Positions 23,453 through 31,314 of a DNA stretch of 64,000 nucleotides are shown piece by piece. The stretch is from CBDBCU01 sp965242615 (GTDB taxonomy: Bacteria > Chloroflexota > Dehalococcoidia > Lucifugimonadales > UBA3495), in the NCBI GenBank assembly GCA_965242615.1, contig CBDESR010000004.1, positions 186,001 through 250,000 of the forward strand, written 5' to 3'. The notes beneath the pieces are model-generated. The model did no database searches. It was not told where the DNA came from and worked only from the letters and a program-made list of their open reading frames with translations. The first letter of the stretch is position 1. The number at the start of each line of letters is the position of its first letter. A program made the position numbers and the translations under genes.

Positions 23453-26131
23453 CTACCGTTCGATGATGGTAGTGCCTTCCTGGGAAGTGATGGACTGGCT
23501 GAACTCGTCGTAGTTCATCGTGGCCGAGGCTACGACATCGTTGGCGGCGTTGGCCCGAACCGAGATAGTGAAGGTTTGGGTCTGTCCGGCCGCCAAGGAA
23601 CTGATGGCCGCGTAGGATACCTGGTTGTTGCTGATGGTACCGCCCTCAGCGGACAGGATGTCCAGTTCGGTGGGTACAACGACGGTTACCAGGACATTGG
23701 TGATGGGCGAGTCGGCGCTCTGGTTTTCCACCGTGATGGTGTAACCGCCCTCCTCGCCAACGGCCAACGGGTCGCTGGTGTCAACGATGGAGAGGTGCGC
23801 GCCCGGCGTCGCCAGCACAGTGATGTCCAAGGTGGCGTCGGCGTCGGCGTTCTGGTCGGTAGTTACCCGAGCCTGGTTGGTGACTTGGCCGGCGGTAACG
23901 CCGCGCAGGGTTACCGTTACGGCGGCGGATTCGTTGACCGCCAAGTCGCCGACGGACCAAGTAACGGTGTTGCCCGAGCGGCTGCCGTTGCTGTCGCTGC
24001 TGACATAAGTCAAGCCGGCGGGGATGGTGTCGGTGATGGTTACGCCGGACAGCGGGGCTTCGCCGCTGTTGGTGGCGGTGATGGTGTAAGTGCGCTCGCC
24101 GCCGATATAGACCGCCGCATTGCCGGTCTTGGCCAGGCTAATGCCCGGGGTCAGGGCAGTGGATTGGACTTCGGCGTTCAGCGTCCGGCCGCGGTCGGTG
24201 ACTTGGCTCACATTGGTAATCAGGCCCGGCGACGCGGTATCGCCGCTGACCGTAAAGCTGGTCGAGGCTCCGGCCGCCAGAGAGGCGATAGTCCACAGCA
24301 AGTTGCCGTCAGCATCGGTATCGGCAGCCGGGTCGCTGGCGGTTACGGTCAAGCCGTCCGGGATGATGTCAACTACCCGCACATTAGTGGCGTCGCCATC
24401 GCCGTTGTTGGTAACGGTGATGGTGTAGGTGAGGGATTCGCCAAGGATAACTTCTGAAGCATTGACGGACTTGGCGACACTGACATCGGAAGCCACTACT
24501 TTGGTAACGGCGTTGGCGCTGGCCGTCGCGCCCTCGGCGGAGGTTACGGCTACGGAGTTGGTTTGGTCGCCGGTCGATTGGGCGGTAGCGTTGACGGTAA
24601 AGGATTGGGAATCGCCCGGGTCGAGCCGGGCAATGCTCCACTGGACGGGGACGGCGGCGCCGGAAGTGGCGCCGGGCGCGGAAGCCAGGGATACCCCGTC
24701 CGGCAGGGTGTCGGTAACGACAAGGTTGGTCAGGGAACCCTGCCCGTTGTTGCTCAAGCTGATGTTGTAGGTCAGGGCGTCGCCCAGGTCAACCTGCGTT
24801 GGGGCGGTCTTGGTCAAAGAAAGGGAGCCGGGGATGACGGCGGTAGTGGTGTCATCCTCGCCGGTGAAACCTTCGCTGGAGATGGCGGTAGCCCGGTTGA
24901 CCTGACTGCCAATCACGGTGGCCGAGAGGGTCATCGTGATGGTAACGGAGTCGCCCGGATCCAGGTCGCCCAAGTTCCAGGTTGCCGAGGTTGCCGATGC
25001 GCGATCCGGGGCCGGGGTGGAACTGACCAGGGACAAGCCGGCCGGCAGGGCGTCGGTCAGGGTTACAGCAGAGGCTACGCGGTTGCCGCTGTTGGTAACG
25101 GTAACGGTGTAGTCGGACTGCTTGAACAAGCCCAAGTTGTCCGGGCCTTGCTTGTCAACTTCCAGGGAGGGCGCGCGCCATTCCTTGGTGATGACGCGGT
25201 TGAACAGGGCATCGCCGGATTCGTGGATAACGGCGATGCTTACTTGGTTGTCGCCGGTTTGCGGGGTGACCTGGCGCAGCACGGCTTCGGCAATGCCATC
25301 ATCGCCGGTGCGGAGGCTGACCGAGTTGCCGCTGCTGTTGAGGCTGCCGTCCGGGTTATCCTCAAGGATGGTGTAGAGGACTTCCACATCAGCCAGCGGT
25401 GAGCCGTCGCTAACCCGGAAAACCCGCACCGCCATCGGATGGTCGGTGCCGACCAGGTTCACATCATCCCCGGGGAACTCGGCTTGCATATCGACCCAAT
25501 GCTTGACGGCAAAGACCTTATGGCTGTCGGCGTCAGCAATCTGGGGGACATAAGCGGTAACATCGGTGTCCCCGGGCCGGGTGGCGGTGATAGTGAGGGT
25601 AGCTTCGCCGTTGGCGTCGGTCATCACCCGGCCAAAGGCGTTGTCCACTTTGCGAGGGTTGTTTCCGTCGAGGGAAACGATGTCGCCTACGGCGGCGCCG
25701 AAGCGGTTGAGGATGATTTCCACTTCCGCGCCATCAGCCGGGTTGCCGTTTTCATCCTGCACGGTGATGGTAAAGGTGTGCTGGCTGCGGATGGGATTCC
25801 AGTCCTCGAGCGGCGCAATGCTGACTTCAGTCGGCGTTACGGCGGTGTTTTGCGGCTGGAAGGTATCAATGCCCTGAACGATGGTATCCGGGCCGGACAG
25901 GGCGGCGTTGGCTTGGAGGGAAGCGGCAAAGTTGCCGGGAGCCGGACGGTCAGCGGCCGGGGCCGGTTCGGTTTGGTCGGCAAAGCCGGAGGCCAAGGAT
26001 TTGACCAGCCCGGGCGCGCCGGCCGGGTCAGTCCAGCCGGTTAAACCCATAGCGGCGATCAAGCCGCCGAGGGACAGGAGGGCAACGATACCGATAATCC
26101 AGGGAACGGTCTTTCCGGCAAACAGGTGCAT
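23453..26131 (-). CDS. Large cell-surface protein with Ig-like and five DUF11 repeats
   Basis: 892 residues. An N-terminal hydrophobic segment (~10-32, VPWIIGIVALLSLGGLIAAMG) acts as signal/anchor. Residues ~95-330 hold two invasin/Ig-like modules (HTFTITVQDENGNPADGAEV, GEATLTITATRPGDT). Residues ~340-890 hold about five DUF11 repeats, each with a 'Y-T-I-T-V-x-N-x-G...V-T-D-x-L-P-x-G-L' core and an SxAVTLxD-type strand pattern. Such proteins are extracellular, adhesive or envelope structural elements. No sortase or C-terminal anchor motif is seen. Base composition is less strand-biased than in neighbouring genes. Confidence 0.85.
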   Translation of the reverse strand: MHLFAGKTVPWIIGIVALLSLGGLIAAMGLTGWTDPAGAPGLVKSLASGFADQTEPAPAADRPAPGNFAASLQANAALSGPDTIVQGIDTFQPQNTAVTPTEVSIAPLEDWNPIRSQHTFTITVQDENGNPADGAEVEIILNRFGAAVGDIVSLDGNNPRKVDNAFGRVMTDANGEATLTITATRPGDTDVTAYVPQIADADSHKVFAVKHWVDMQAEFPGDDVNLVGTDHPMAVRVFRVSDGSPLADVEVLYTILEDNPDGSLNSSGNSVSLRTGDDGIAEAVLRQVTPQTGDNQVSIAVIHESGDALFNRVITKEWRAPSLEVDKQGPDNLGLFKQSDYTVTVTNSGNRVASAVTLTDALPAGLSLVSSTPAPDRASATSATWNLGDLDPGDSVTITMTLSATVIGSQVNRATAISSEGFTGEDDTTTAVIPGSLSLTKTAPTQVDLGDALTYNISLSNNGQGSLTNLVVTDTLPDGVSLASAPGATSGAAVPVQWSIARLDPGDSQSFTVNATAQSTGDQTNSVAVTSAEGATASANAVTKVVASDVSVAKSVNASEVILGESLTYTITVTNNGDGDATNVRVVDIIPDGLTVTASDPAADTDADGNLLWTIASLAAGASTSFTVSGDTASPGLITNVSQVTDRGRTLNAEVQSTALTPGISLAKTGNAAVYIGGERTYTITATNSGEAPLSGVTITDTIPAGLTYVSSDSNGSRSGNTVTWSVGDLAVNESAAVTVTLRGVTAGQVTNQARVTTDQNADADATLDITVLATPGAHLSIVDTSDPLAVGEEGGYTITVENQSADSPITNVLVTVVVPTELDILSAEGGTISNNQVSYAAISSLAAGQTQTFTISVRANAANDVVASATMNYDEFSQSITSQEGTTIIER

Positions 26132-26445
26132 AATCAGGCTCTCGCTTTTGGAAAGGATGATGTTGATATTGTTACCGGCGGTTTGAGCAAGCCGGTCGCA
26201 ACCAGCAAAGGCCGCAAGGATAGTTGTAAAATCAACTCCGCTATTGTTTCACCGGTTTTATAGAAAGTCAATAAGCCGACTGGCCTTTGCCGGATATTGG
26301 GCGGAGAAATTGCGGCGTAATTCCGTTTGCTTGCCGTAGTCTGCCACCTTGTTACAAAGTTCCGGGTGATGGGCGTATGTCGAGAGCAAAAGGGTCGCAA
26401 TTTTCGAGGATAATGGCCTTGCTCGCTGACGCCCTTATGCTATTC
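26132..26445. other. Intergenic stretch, nothing recognised
   Basis: This 314-bp divergent region upstream of the DUF11 gene has a lower GC content than its flanks. I find no gene, repeat family or clear palindrome in it before the promoter at 26446. Confidence 0.5.
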
Positions 26446-26474
26446 TTGACCAACCCGCTCTCCCCAACTATAAT
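26446..26474 (+). promoter_or_regulatory. Near-consensus sigma-70 promoter of the TPP-enzyme operon
   Basis: TTGACC (26446-26451), a 17-bp spacer and TATAAT (26469-26474), 44 bp before the first start codon. Confidence 0.85.
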
Positions 26475-26517
26475 GGGGCAGTCTTGAACCTGCCAAATCT
26501 GACCCGTAGGAGACGCT

Positions 26518-27024
26518 ATGACGACTCACGAAGCGGTACTACATCCCCCGGCCATCGTGTCCGAGTTGAAAAAGAACGCCATCACCCATGTGGTTTGGCT
26601 GCCGGACAGCGAGACCAACTTTATGTATCAACTGCTGATGGCCGAGGATTCCCTGGACTTGGTGCCGGTGTGCCGGGAAGGGGAAACTATGGCGATCGCC
26701 GCCGGCCTGTGGGTGGGCGGCAAGAAGCCCATCGTCCTGATTCAGAACACCGGCATTTTCGAGTCCGGCGATTCCATTCGGGGGTTGGGGCTGGACATCA
26801 ACCAGCCGCTGGTGATGCTCATCGGCTACCGGGGTTGGACCCGCCGCGGCGTCACTACCGATTCGGCAGCCCGGTTCATCGAGCATATCCTCCACACCTG
26901 GGGCATCAACTACTACCTGATTGAGACCGACGATGACGCCGACCGCATCAGCATCGCCATTGAGGAAGCCGAGCGCACTCAGAAGCCGGTAGGCGTCTTG
27001 GTCGGCACCGAATTCGGCGTCTAG
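26518..27024 (+). CDS. TPP-dependent decarboxylase, alpha (PYR-domain) subunit, ComD-like
   Basis: 168 residues, the size of a stand-alone TPP pyrimidine-binding domain. CREGETMAIAAGLWVGGKKP holds the glutamate that activates TPP. AGGAGA lies before the ATG. Sulfopyruvate decarboxylase (ComD) and phosphonopyruvate decarboxylase alpha subunits have this size and motif. The TPP-binding half is encoded next, so the active enzyme is a hetero-oligomer. The 2-oxoacid substrate cannot be told from sequence; no phosphonate or coenzyme M genes are in the window. Confidence 0.82.
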   Translation: MTTHEAVLHPPAIVSELKKNAITHVVWLPDSETNFMYQLLMAEDSLDLVPVCREGETMAIAAGLWVGGKKPIVLIQNTGIFESGDSIRGLGLDINQPLVMLIGYRGWTRRGVTTDSAARFIEHILHTWGINYYLIETDDDADRISIAIEEAERTQKPVGVLVGTEFGV

Positions 27025-27057
27025 CCCGCCCGGTCGCGGCAAGGAGAGAGGGAGAGT

Positions 27058-27654
27058 ATGATTAACAACACCGACGCCGTGCGGCTCATTGACAGCAAGC
27101 GGGCCGACTCGGTTATCGTGCCGACGATGAACGCCAACAATGTGGGCTTTGGCTTGCCCACCGTTACCACGAACCAGAGCCTGGATTTGCCCTTGTCCGG
27201 GGCGATGGGCAAGGCGGCCAACTTGGGGTTGGGCTTGGCCTTGGCGCAGCCTGACCGCAAGGTTTTTGTGCTGGACGGGGACGGCAGCCTGCTGATGAAC
27301 TTGGGGGCGCTGGTAACCTCGGCCAACAAGGCGCCGACCAACTTTTACCACTTCCTGTTTAACAACGGGGTCTATGCCGTAACCGGCGGGCAGCCCATTC
27401 CCGGCAGTGAATGCGCCGATTGGGAAGGGATGGCCCAAGCGGCCGGCTATGCGGCGGTCTTTTCCTTCGACAATCTGGAGGACTTTACCACCGGCATTGA
27501 CGAAGTGCTGAGCGCCGTCGGGCCGGTCTTTATTCACTTGGCGGTGGAGCCGCAGATTGAGAACACGCCGGTGCAGTTCCGCGCCCGCTCGCCGCGCACG
27601 GTCAAAATGGCCTTTGACGAAGTGCCGGCGGCCTTGGGCGTCGGTTCCCGCTAG
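27058..27654 (+). CDS. TPP-dependent decarboxylase, beta (PP-domain) subunit, ComE-like
   Basis: 198 residues. GAMGKAANLGLGLALAQPDRKV then VLDGDGSLLMNLGAL...FNNGVYAVTGGQ is a complete GDG-x(~25)-N metal/diphosphate site. The fold corresponds to the C-terminal half of TPP decarboxylases (ComE). It follows the alpha subunit by 33 bp in the same orientation; together they make one active enzyme. A hairpin terminator follows. Confidence 0.85.
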   Translation: MINNTDAVRLIDSKRADSVIVPTMNANNVGFGLPTVTTNQSLDLPLSGAMGKAANLGLGLALAQPDRKVFVLDGDGSLLMNLGALVTSANKAPTNFYHFLFNNGVYAVTGGQPIPGSECADWEGMAQAAGYAAVFSFDNLEDFTTGIDEVLSAVGPVFIHLAVEPQIENTPVQFRARSPRTVKMAFDEVPAALGVGSR

Positions 27655-27664
27655 GTTCAATTTT

Positions 27665-27698
27665 CCCGGCAAGGCATTCCCTTGCCGGGTTTGGTTTT
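27665..27698 (+). terminator. Intrinsic terminator (may be partial)
   Basis: CCCGGCAAGG (27665-27674) pairs with CCTTGCCGGG (27680-27689), followed by TTTGGTTTT. It sits 10 bp after the beta subunit and before the two further genes, so it may set lower expression of those. A second imperfect inverted repeat (ACGCAGAGG...CCTCTGCGT) lies at about 27714-27761. Confidence 0.7.
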
Positions 27699-27785
27699 CG
27701 TATCGAGACGCAGAGGAACCGAAGTACGCAGCAGTTCTGCGAAACTCCGTGCCTCTGCGTTTCCGTATGGAAAGGGAAGGGGCGA

Positions 27786-28055
27786 TTGCTGAAAGATTTG
27801 GGCCGTAGTTTGCTGGGCCGCTTGGTGAGCTTGGCGGTCTTTGTGTCGGGGTTCTGGGTGCTGTATCAAGCCCTGGGGTTCGGCAACCGGTTGCTGCTGG
27901 TCTTAGGGGTGGCAGCCGGTTCAGCTTTGATTTTAGGCGGGCTGTATTTGATGGCAACCACCCGGCGAATCGCAGCCCGGCGGGCGGCGGAGACGGATAA
28001 CAGGTTCGAGGATTGGTCTGATGATACCGGCGGCGGAAGCGGCAAAAGCTATTAA
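27786..28055 (+). CDS. Small two-helix membrane protein
   Basis: TTG start preceded by GGGAAGGGG. 89 residues with two transmembrane helices (about 13-31 and 34-57: LVSLAVFVSGFWVLYQALG and LLLVLGVAAGSALILGGLYL), then a basic and acidic tail. I do not recognise a family. Its 3' end overlaps the next gene by 35 bp, which suggests coupling to the third TPP-type subunit. Confidence 0.6.
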   Translation: MLKDLGRSLLGRLVSLAVFVSGFWVLYQALGFGNRLLLVLGVAAGSALILGGLYLMATTRRIAARRAAETDNRFEDWSDDTGGGSGKSY

Positions 28056-28590
28056 CTACCACCGGGGGGATGCGTTGGTAGTGTCCACTTCGGCAGCCTT
28101 GCGGGACTGGCATCCGGTATCCCAGCGGCGGGAGTGGGATGTGGATTTGACCGACTGTATGGACCGGGCCCCGGCGGTAGGCTTGGGGCTGTCTTTGGCG
28201 CAGCCGGGGCGCAAGGTGTTGGTGCTGGACTGCGACGCTACGCTACGCACGGACTTGGGGGCATTGGCAACCATCGGCGAGGCGCAGCCGGAAAACCTGG
28301 TGCATTTTGTCTTTGAGGATGTGGCCTATTCCTCGACTGATGGGATACCAGTTAAGGGACTGGACAATGTGAACTTCCCGGAGATGGCCCGGGGCGCCGG
28401 CTACCGCCGCGTTTACCGCTTTGACCGATTGGAGGAGTTGCTGATTGGGCTGGAGGAGGTGATGGCCGCCGCCGGGCCGGCGTTGGTAGTGGTGCCGGTG
28501 CTGCGGGAGGAGGAATCGTCGCCCTTCCCGGAGCGGCGGATGGCCGAGGGTTGGGCTACGGTGCGGGATACGCTGCTGGGGGGAGAATAA
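28021..28590 (+). CDS. TPP-enzyme beta-like subunit with degenerate cofactor motif
   Basis: 189 residues, aligned along its length with the beta subunit at 27058: APAVGLGLSLAQPGRKVLVLDCDATLRTDLGAL versus GKAANLGLGLALAQPDRKVF...LDGDGSLLMNLGAL. The TPP motif GDGS has become CDAT (both glycines lost, Asp kept), and the metal-ligand Asn of FNNG is replaced (FEDVAYSS). It may bind cofactor poorly or act as a non-catalytic/regulatory partner or an altered-specificity paralogue. Co-oriented with the alpha/beta genes. Confidence 0.75.
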   Translation: MIPAAEAAKAINYHRGDALVVSTSAALRDWHPVSQRREWDVDLTDCMDRAPAVGLGLSLAQPGRKVLVLDCDATLRTDLGALATIGEAQPENLVHFVFEDVAYSSTDGIPVKGLDNVNFPEMARGAGYRRVYRFDRLEELLIGLEEVMAAAGPALVVVPVLREEESSPFPERRMAEGWATVRDTLLGGE

Positions 28591-28592
28591 AG

Positions 28593-28620
28593 GGGCGACC
28601 GATAAGGGTTGCCCTTAACT
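28593..28620 (+). terminator. Intrinsic terminator of the TPP operon
   Basis: GGGCGACC pairs with GGTTGCCC (one G-U) around GATAAG, followed by TTAACTTTTT, right after the stop codon. Confidence 0.7.
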
Positions 28621-28656
28621 TTTTCAGATAGTTCCAGACCGAGGCATTTCCGGCGG

Positions 28657-29403
28657 CTAATTCCGGGCCGGGCGCACCAGGATTTGCCGGGCTACGGTGA
28701 AGCCGATGGATACCCGGTGGGACGGGGTGGCTACGGTCATTACGCCCAAGTAGGGAGTGGCTTCGACGACGCTGACGGTGCGGTCGGGTATTATTTCGGA
28801 GTCGGCCAGGAAGCGGAGCAGGTTAGCGTCCTCCTCCGGGATCCGCTCGACCAGATAGGGTTGCTCCAGGGCGGCGGCGTCCAGGGCGATGCAATCCGGC
28901 GGCAGGGCGGGCGCGTTGGCTCCGGGAATGGGACGGCCAAAGGGCGATTTGCGGGGATAGCCCAGCTTTTCAATCAGCTTGGCTTCGAGATCGCCGGAAA
29001 TGCCGTGTTCCAAGCGGTGGGCTTCGATGTAGGCGCAGTGCAAATCCATTCCCAGCAGACCCACGACCAGCCACTCTGCGAGGCGGTGCCGGCGGGCAAT
29101 GTCCTCGCCGCCATCCATCCCCTTTTTAGTCAAGCGGATACGCTTGTCGGCGCCGATGTCCACCAGACCCTGCTTCTGCATCCGGCGGGTCATTCCGGCT
29201 ACTGACGGCACGGAGGAACCCAAGCCTTCGGTGGGCGGCAGCTGCTTGATGGCTTCGGTCAGCCCGGTAACGGTGGGGGTAACGGAGTCCTCCCACAGCT
29301 TGTAGAGGCAGAGAAGGTAGTTTTCGGTTACTTCCGAAAACCGTTCCGCCACTGCGCCATCATCGGTAGCTTTGCCGCGGGGTTGCCGGCCGCTTCGGGG
29401 CAT
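28657..29403 (-). CDS. DtxR/MntR-family metal-dependent transcriptional repressor
   Basis: Start ATG at 29403 (MPRSGRQPRG) with GAGG upstream; an in-frame ATG 16 codons earlier overlaps the -10 region. 248 residues. Winged helix (~25-95, VTENYLLCLYKLWED, SVPSVAGMTRRMQKQGLVD, RIRLTKKG), then the dimerisation/metal domain HRLAEWLVVGLLGMDLHCAYIEAHRLEHGIS with His, Glu and Cys ligands (HCAYIEAHRLEH), and a C-terminal SH3-like FeoA domain. It senses Fe2+ or Mn2+. The next genes are an iron-type ABC transporter, the likely target. Confidence 0.88.
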   Translation of the reverse strand: MPRSGRQPRGKATDDGAVAERFSEVTENYLLCLYKLWEDSVTPTVTGLTEAIKQLPPTEGLGSSVPSVAGMTRRMQKQGLVDIGADKRIRLTKKGMDGGEDIARRHRLAEWLVVGLLGMDLHCAYIEAHRLEHGISGDLEAKLIEKLGYPRKSPFGRPIPGANAPALPPDCIALDAAALEQPYLVERIPEEDANLLRFLADSEIIPDRTVSVVEATPYLGVMTVATPSHRVSIGFTVARQILVRPARN

Positions 29404-29475
29404 AACCTGACCTCGTCGGATTTGTTCTGCGGATGATGGCAGATTATACAACGGCGGCCGGGTTTTGGGTAGCCT

Positions 29476-29511
29476 AAACCGTCCTTCCCTTGCTCAAGGG
29501 AAAGACGGTTT
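29476..29511. terminator. Hairpin between the ABC ATPase and dtxR-type genes
   Basis: AAACCGTC-c-TTCCCTTG pairs with CAAGGGAA-a-GACGGTTT around a 2-nt turn. The T-rich side (TTTATTT) is on the + strand. It lies 24 bp beyond the ABC ATPase stop, so it probably ends that minus-strand transcript. Confidence 0.55.
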
Positions 29512-29534
29512 TATTTCGAGGATATGCCGGGGTG

Positions 29535-30653
29535 TCAGTCCCTTAAAGCCAGGTCGTCGCGGAAGGGTTTGAGATGATGACCTTGCCGAACCTGTACGGC
29601 TACCGGGTCGCCAATGGCGTATTCCGCGGTGTGGGAATTAAGGCAGCGGACGATGTGGCCGCCGGGCAGGGCTACCTGATAGAGATAGAAAGCGCCGCGA
29701 AATTCCCGGCCGGCAATGACGCCGCCGCCCCGAGCGGATGGGTAACAATCGAGGCAGTCGGGGCGCGCCATAACTTCCAAGCGGCCCTTGCCGGGATATT
29801 CCGGCCACGCCAGGTTGCCCAGGGGAGTGGCGATGTGTCCCTTTTCCCACTGAGCCGGCAAGAAGTCCGCAGTTCCCATAAACTCGGCGACGAAACGGCT
29901 GACCGGGCGGTGAAAGACTGCCTCAGGATTGCCTTGCTGCTCCACCCATCCCCGGTTCATTATCATAATGGTATCGCCGGCGTACATTGCCTCCTCCTGG
30001 TCGTGGGTAACCAGAATGGCGGTGATGTGGTGGTCGCGGAGAATGGTCATCACTTCGCCGCGCACCTGTTCCCGCAAGCCGGCGTCCAAGTTGGAAAAGG
30101 GTTCATCTAAAAGGAGTAGCTGCGGCCGGGGGGCTAAAGCGCGGGCCAAGGCTACCCGCTGTTGCTGCCCGCCGGAAAGCTGATGCGGCAGCCGGCGGTT
30201 CATTCCCTCGAGCCCGGTCAGGGCCAGCACTTCGGCGATTCGCTGCTGCCGGTCGGATTTTCGGGAAAGGCCGTAGGCAATGTTCTGCTCCACCGTGAGA
30301 TGGGGAAAGAGCGCGCCCTCTTGAAAGACCATTCCCACTTGCCGCTTTTCCGGGGGGACGCGGTGGCCGTCTTGATGCACCGGGCGGCCGCCGATGTTGA
30401 TGCTGCCGGCATCCGGGTCGCAAAAGCCGGCGATGAGGCGGAGGGCGGTGCTTTTGCCGCAGCCGCTGGGGCCGAGCAAGGCAAGAACCTGACCCGGCGG
30501 CAAAGTCAAGTCCAGCCGGTCAACGGCCAGCGTCTCGCCGAAGCGTTTGGTCAAGCCGGCGCACTCCAGCATCGGCTCCTGGCTTGCTGCTGTGGGATAA
30601 GGACTGGCGGAAAGTTCCGCCGTCAGCGTTTTCGGGGTTACGGCCATTTTCAT
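29535..30653 (-). CDS. fbpC: Iron(III)-type ABC transporter ATP-binding protein
   Basis: Start ATG at 30653 (MKMAVTPKTL) with AAAGG upstream. 372 residues. Walker A LGPSGCGKSTALRLI, Q-loop VFQEGALFPHLTV, signature LSGGQQQRVALARAL, Walker B LLLDEPFSNLD, H-loop VTHDQEEAM, then a TOBE-like C-terminal domain (LEVMARPDCLDC). This is the PotA/FbpC branch. Divergent from fbpAB across a 660-bp regulatory region. A TTAAG-N10-CTTAA imperfect palindrome (30715-30734) overlaps its likely -10 region. Confidence 0.85.
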   Translation of the reverse strand: MKMAVTPKTLTAELSASPYPTAASQEPMLECAGLTKRFGETLAVDRLDLTLPPGQVLALLGPSGCGKSTALRLIAGFCDPDAGSINIGGRPVHQDGHRVPPEKRQVGMVFQEGALFPHLTVEQNIAYGLSRKSDRQQRIAEVLALTGLEGMNRRLPHQLSGGQQQRVALARALAPRPQLLLLDEPFSNLDAGLREQVRGEVMTILRDHHITAILVTHDQEEAMYAGDTIMIMNRGWVEQQGNPEAVFHRPVSRFVAEFMGTADFLPAQWEKGHIATPLGNLAWPEYPGKGRLEVMARPDCLDCYPSARGGGVIAGREFRGAFYLYQVALPGGHIVRCLNSHTAEYAIGDPVAVQVRQGHHLKPFRDDLALRD

Positions 30654-31078
30654 CGGAGACCTTTGACCCGGCCGGGATGATTGACGGCCGGTATCGCCTT
30701 GTCTGAATGCTGATTTAAGGTTAGACAATCTTAACGGTTAATCCTGTCAATAGCAATAGTTCAGGATGTATTGAATCTGGCTTTAATGCCACTATTTTAT
30801 TGGGCTGTTGCCGGGATTGGGCGTGGATTTGTGGATTGGATATTGAGGATAGGCAATAGAGCTTTGTCCCAGTTATTACCAAGCCGGGAAGTACGGAGTC
30901 TTGAAAGTCACGGCAAGACGGGTATTTAGTGTTTCTGGGCTGGGCTTTGGATAGCTGTAACGGTCGAACTGAGGGGCAGCGGAGTCGGGAATGGGCGGAT
31001 TATCCGGGATGCAAGGTTATAGGGTTTGGTTGGCGGCAAAGGCCAAAAACCAGTTTCCAATCTTATTTTGTAAAAGCG
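30654..31078. other. Divergent regulatory region of fbpC and fbpAB, left part
   Basis: It holds a minus-strand TTGACA (30745-30750) with a weak TGTCTA -10 (30722-30727) for fbpC, overlapped by the TTAAG-N10-CTTAA palindrome at 30715-30734. I recognise no gene or known riboswitch in the rest. Confidence 0.45.
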
Positions 31079-31107
31079 TTGACACGATAATTATTTGGTG
31101 TTATAGT
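31079..31107 (+). promoter_or_regulatory. Consensus sigma-70 promoter of fbpAB
   Basis: TTGACA (31079-31084), a 17-bp spacer and TATAGT (31102-31107), in an AT-rich patch. Transcription should begin near 31114, inside the palindrome that follows. Confidence 0.88.
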
Positions 31108-31115
31108 CTTGTTAA

Positions 31116-31138
31116 TTAAGTCAGTAAGACTTACTTAA
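31116..31138. promoter_or_regulatory. Putative DtxR-type operator
   Basis: A 23-bp imperfect palindrome with outer TTAAGT...ACTTAA half sites, 18 of 23 positions symmetric. It overlaps the predicted transcription start of fbpAB, where a metal-loaded repressor would block transcription. Related TTAAG...CTTAA half sites occur before fbpC at 30715-30734. Confidence 0.55.
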
Positions 31139-31140
31139 AA

Positions 31141-31158
31141 AATATGTATATACATATT
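31141..31158. promoter_or_regulatory. Perfect 18-bp palindrome in the fbpA leader
   Basis: AATATGTATATACATATT is fully self-complementary and lies 3 bp after the operator-like site. It could be a second protein-binding site; the protein is unknown. Confidence 0.55.
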
Positions 31159-31173
31159 TCAGCCAAGCACCCG

Positions 31174-31236
31174 GGCGCGTCCGTTTCTTTTTTCCGTTCT
31201 CCTCCCCGGACGGAGAAGGCGGGCGCGCCTTTTCTT
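31174..31236 (+). promoter_or_regulatory. Possible attenuator in the fbpA 5' leader
   Basis: GGCGCG (31174-31179) can pair with CGCGCC (31224-31229), which is followed by TTTTCTT, a terminator-like layout. Two inner pairings compete with or stack on it: CGTCCG (31178-31183) with CGGACG (31207-31212), and TTCTCC (31197-31202) with GGAGAA (31212-31217). No known riboswitch class is recognised. Confidence 0.35.
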
Positions 31237-31314
31237 GGCTCCAGTTAAGGCCATAAAGTTCAAGGGCAGTCGGCTGCCCGGGACTAAATTTAATTGGTTG
31301 AAGGAGAGTGACTT

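Noticed and set aside
26539..28113. 524-codon minus-strand frame over the TPP operon
   Set aside because: Antisense to clear TPP-enzyme genes that have a promoter and ribosome sites.
31021..31078. Known riboswitch upstream of the iron transporter
   Set aside because: It lies before the promoter, so it is not transcribed with fbpA, and matches no class I recognise.
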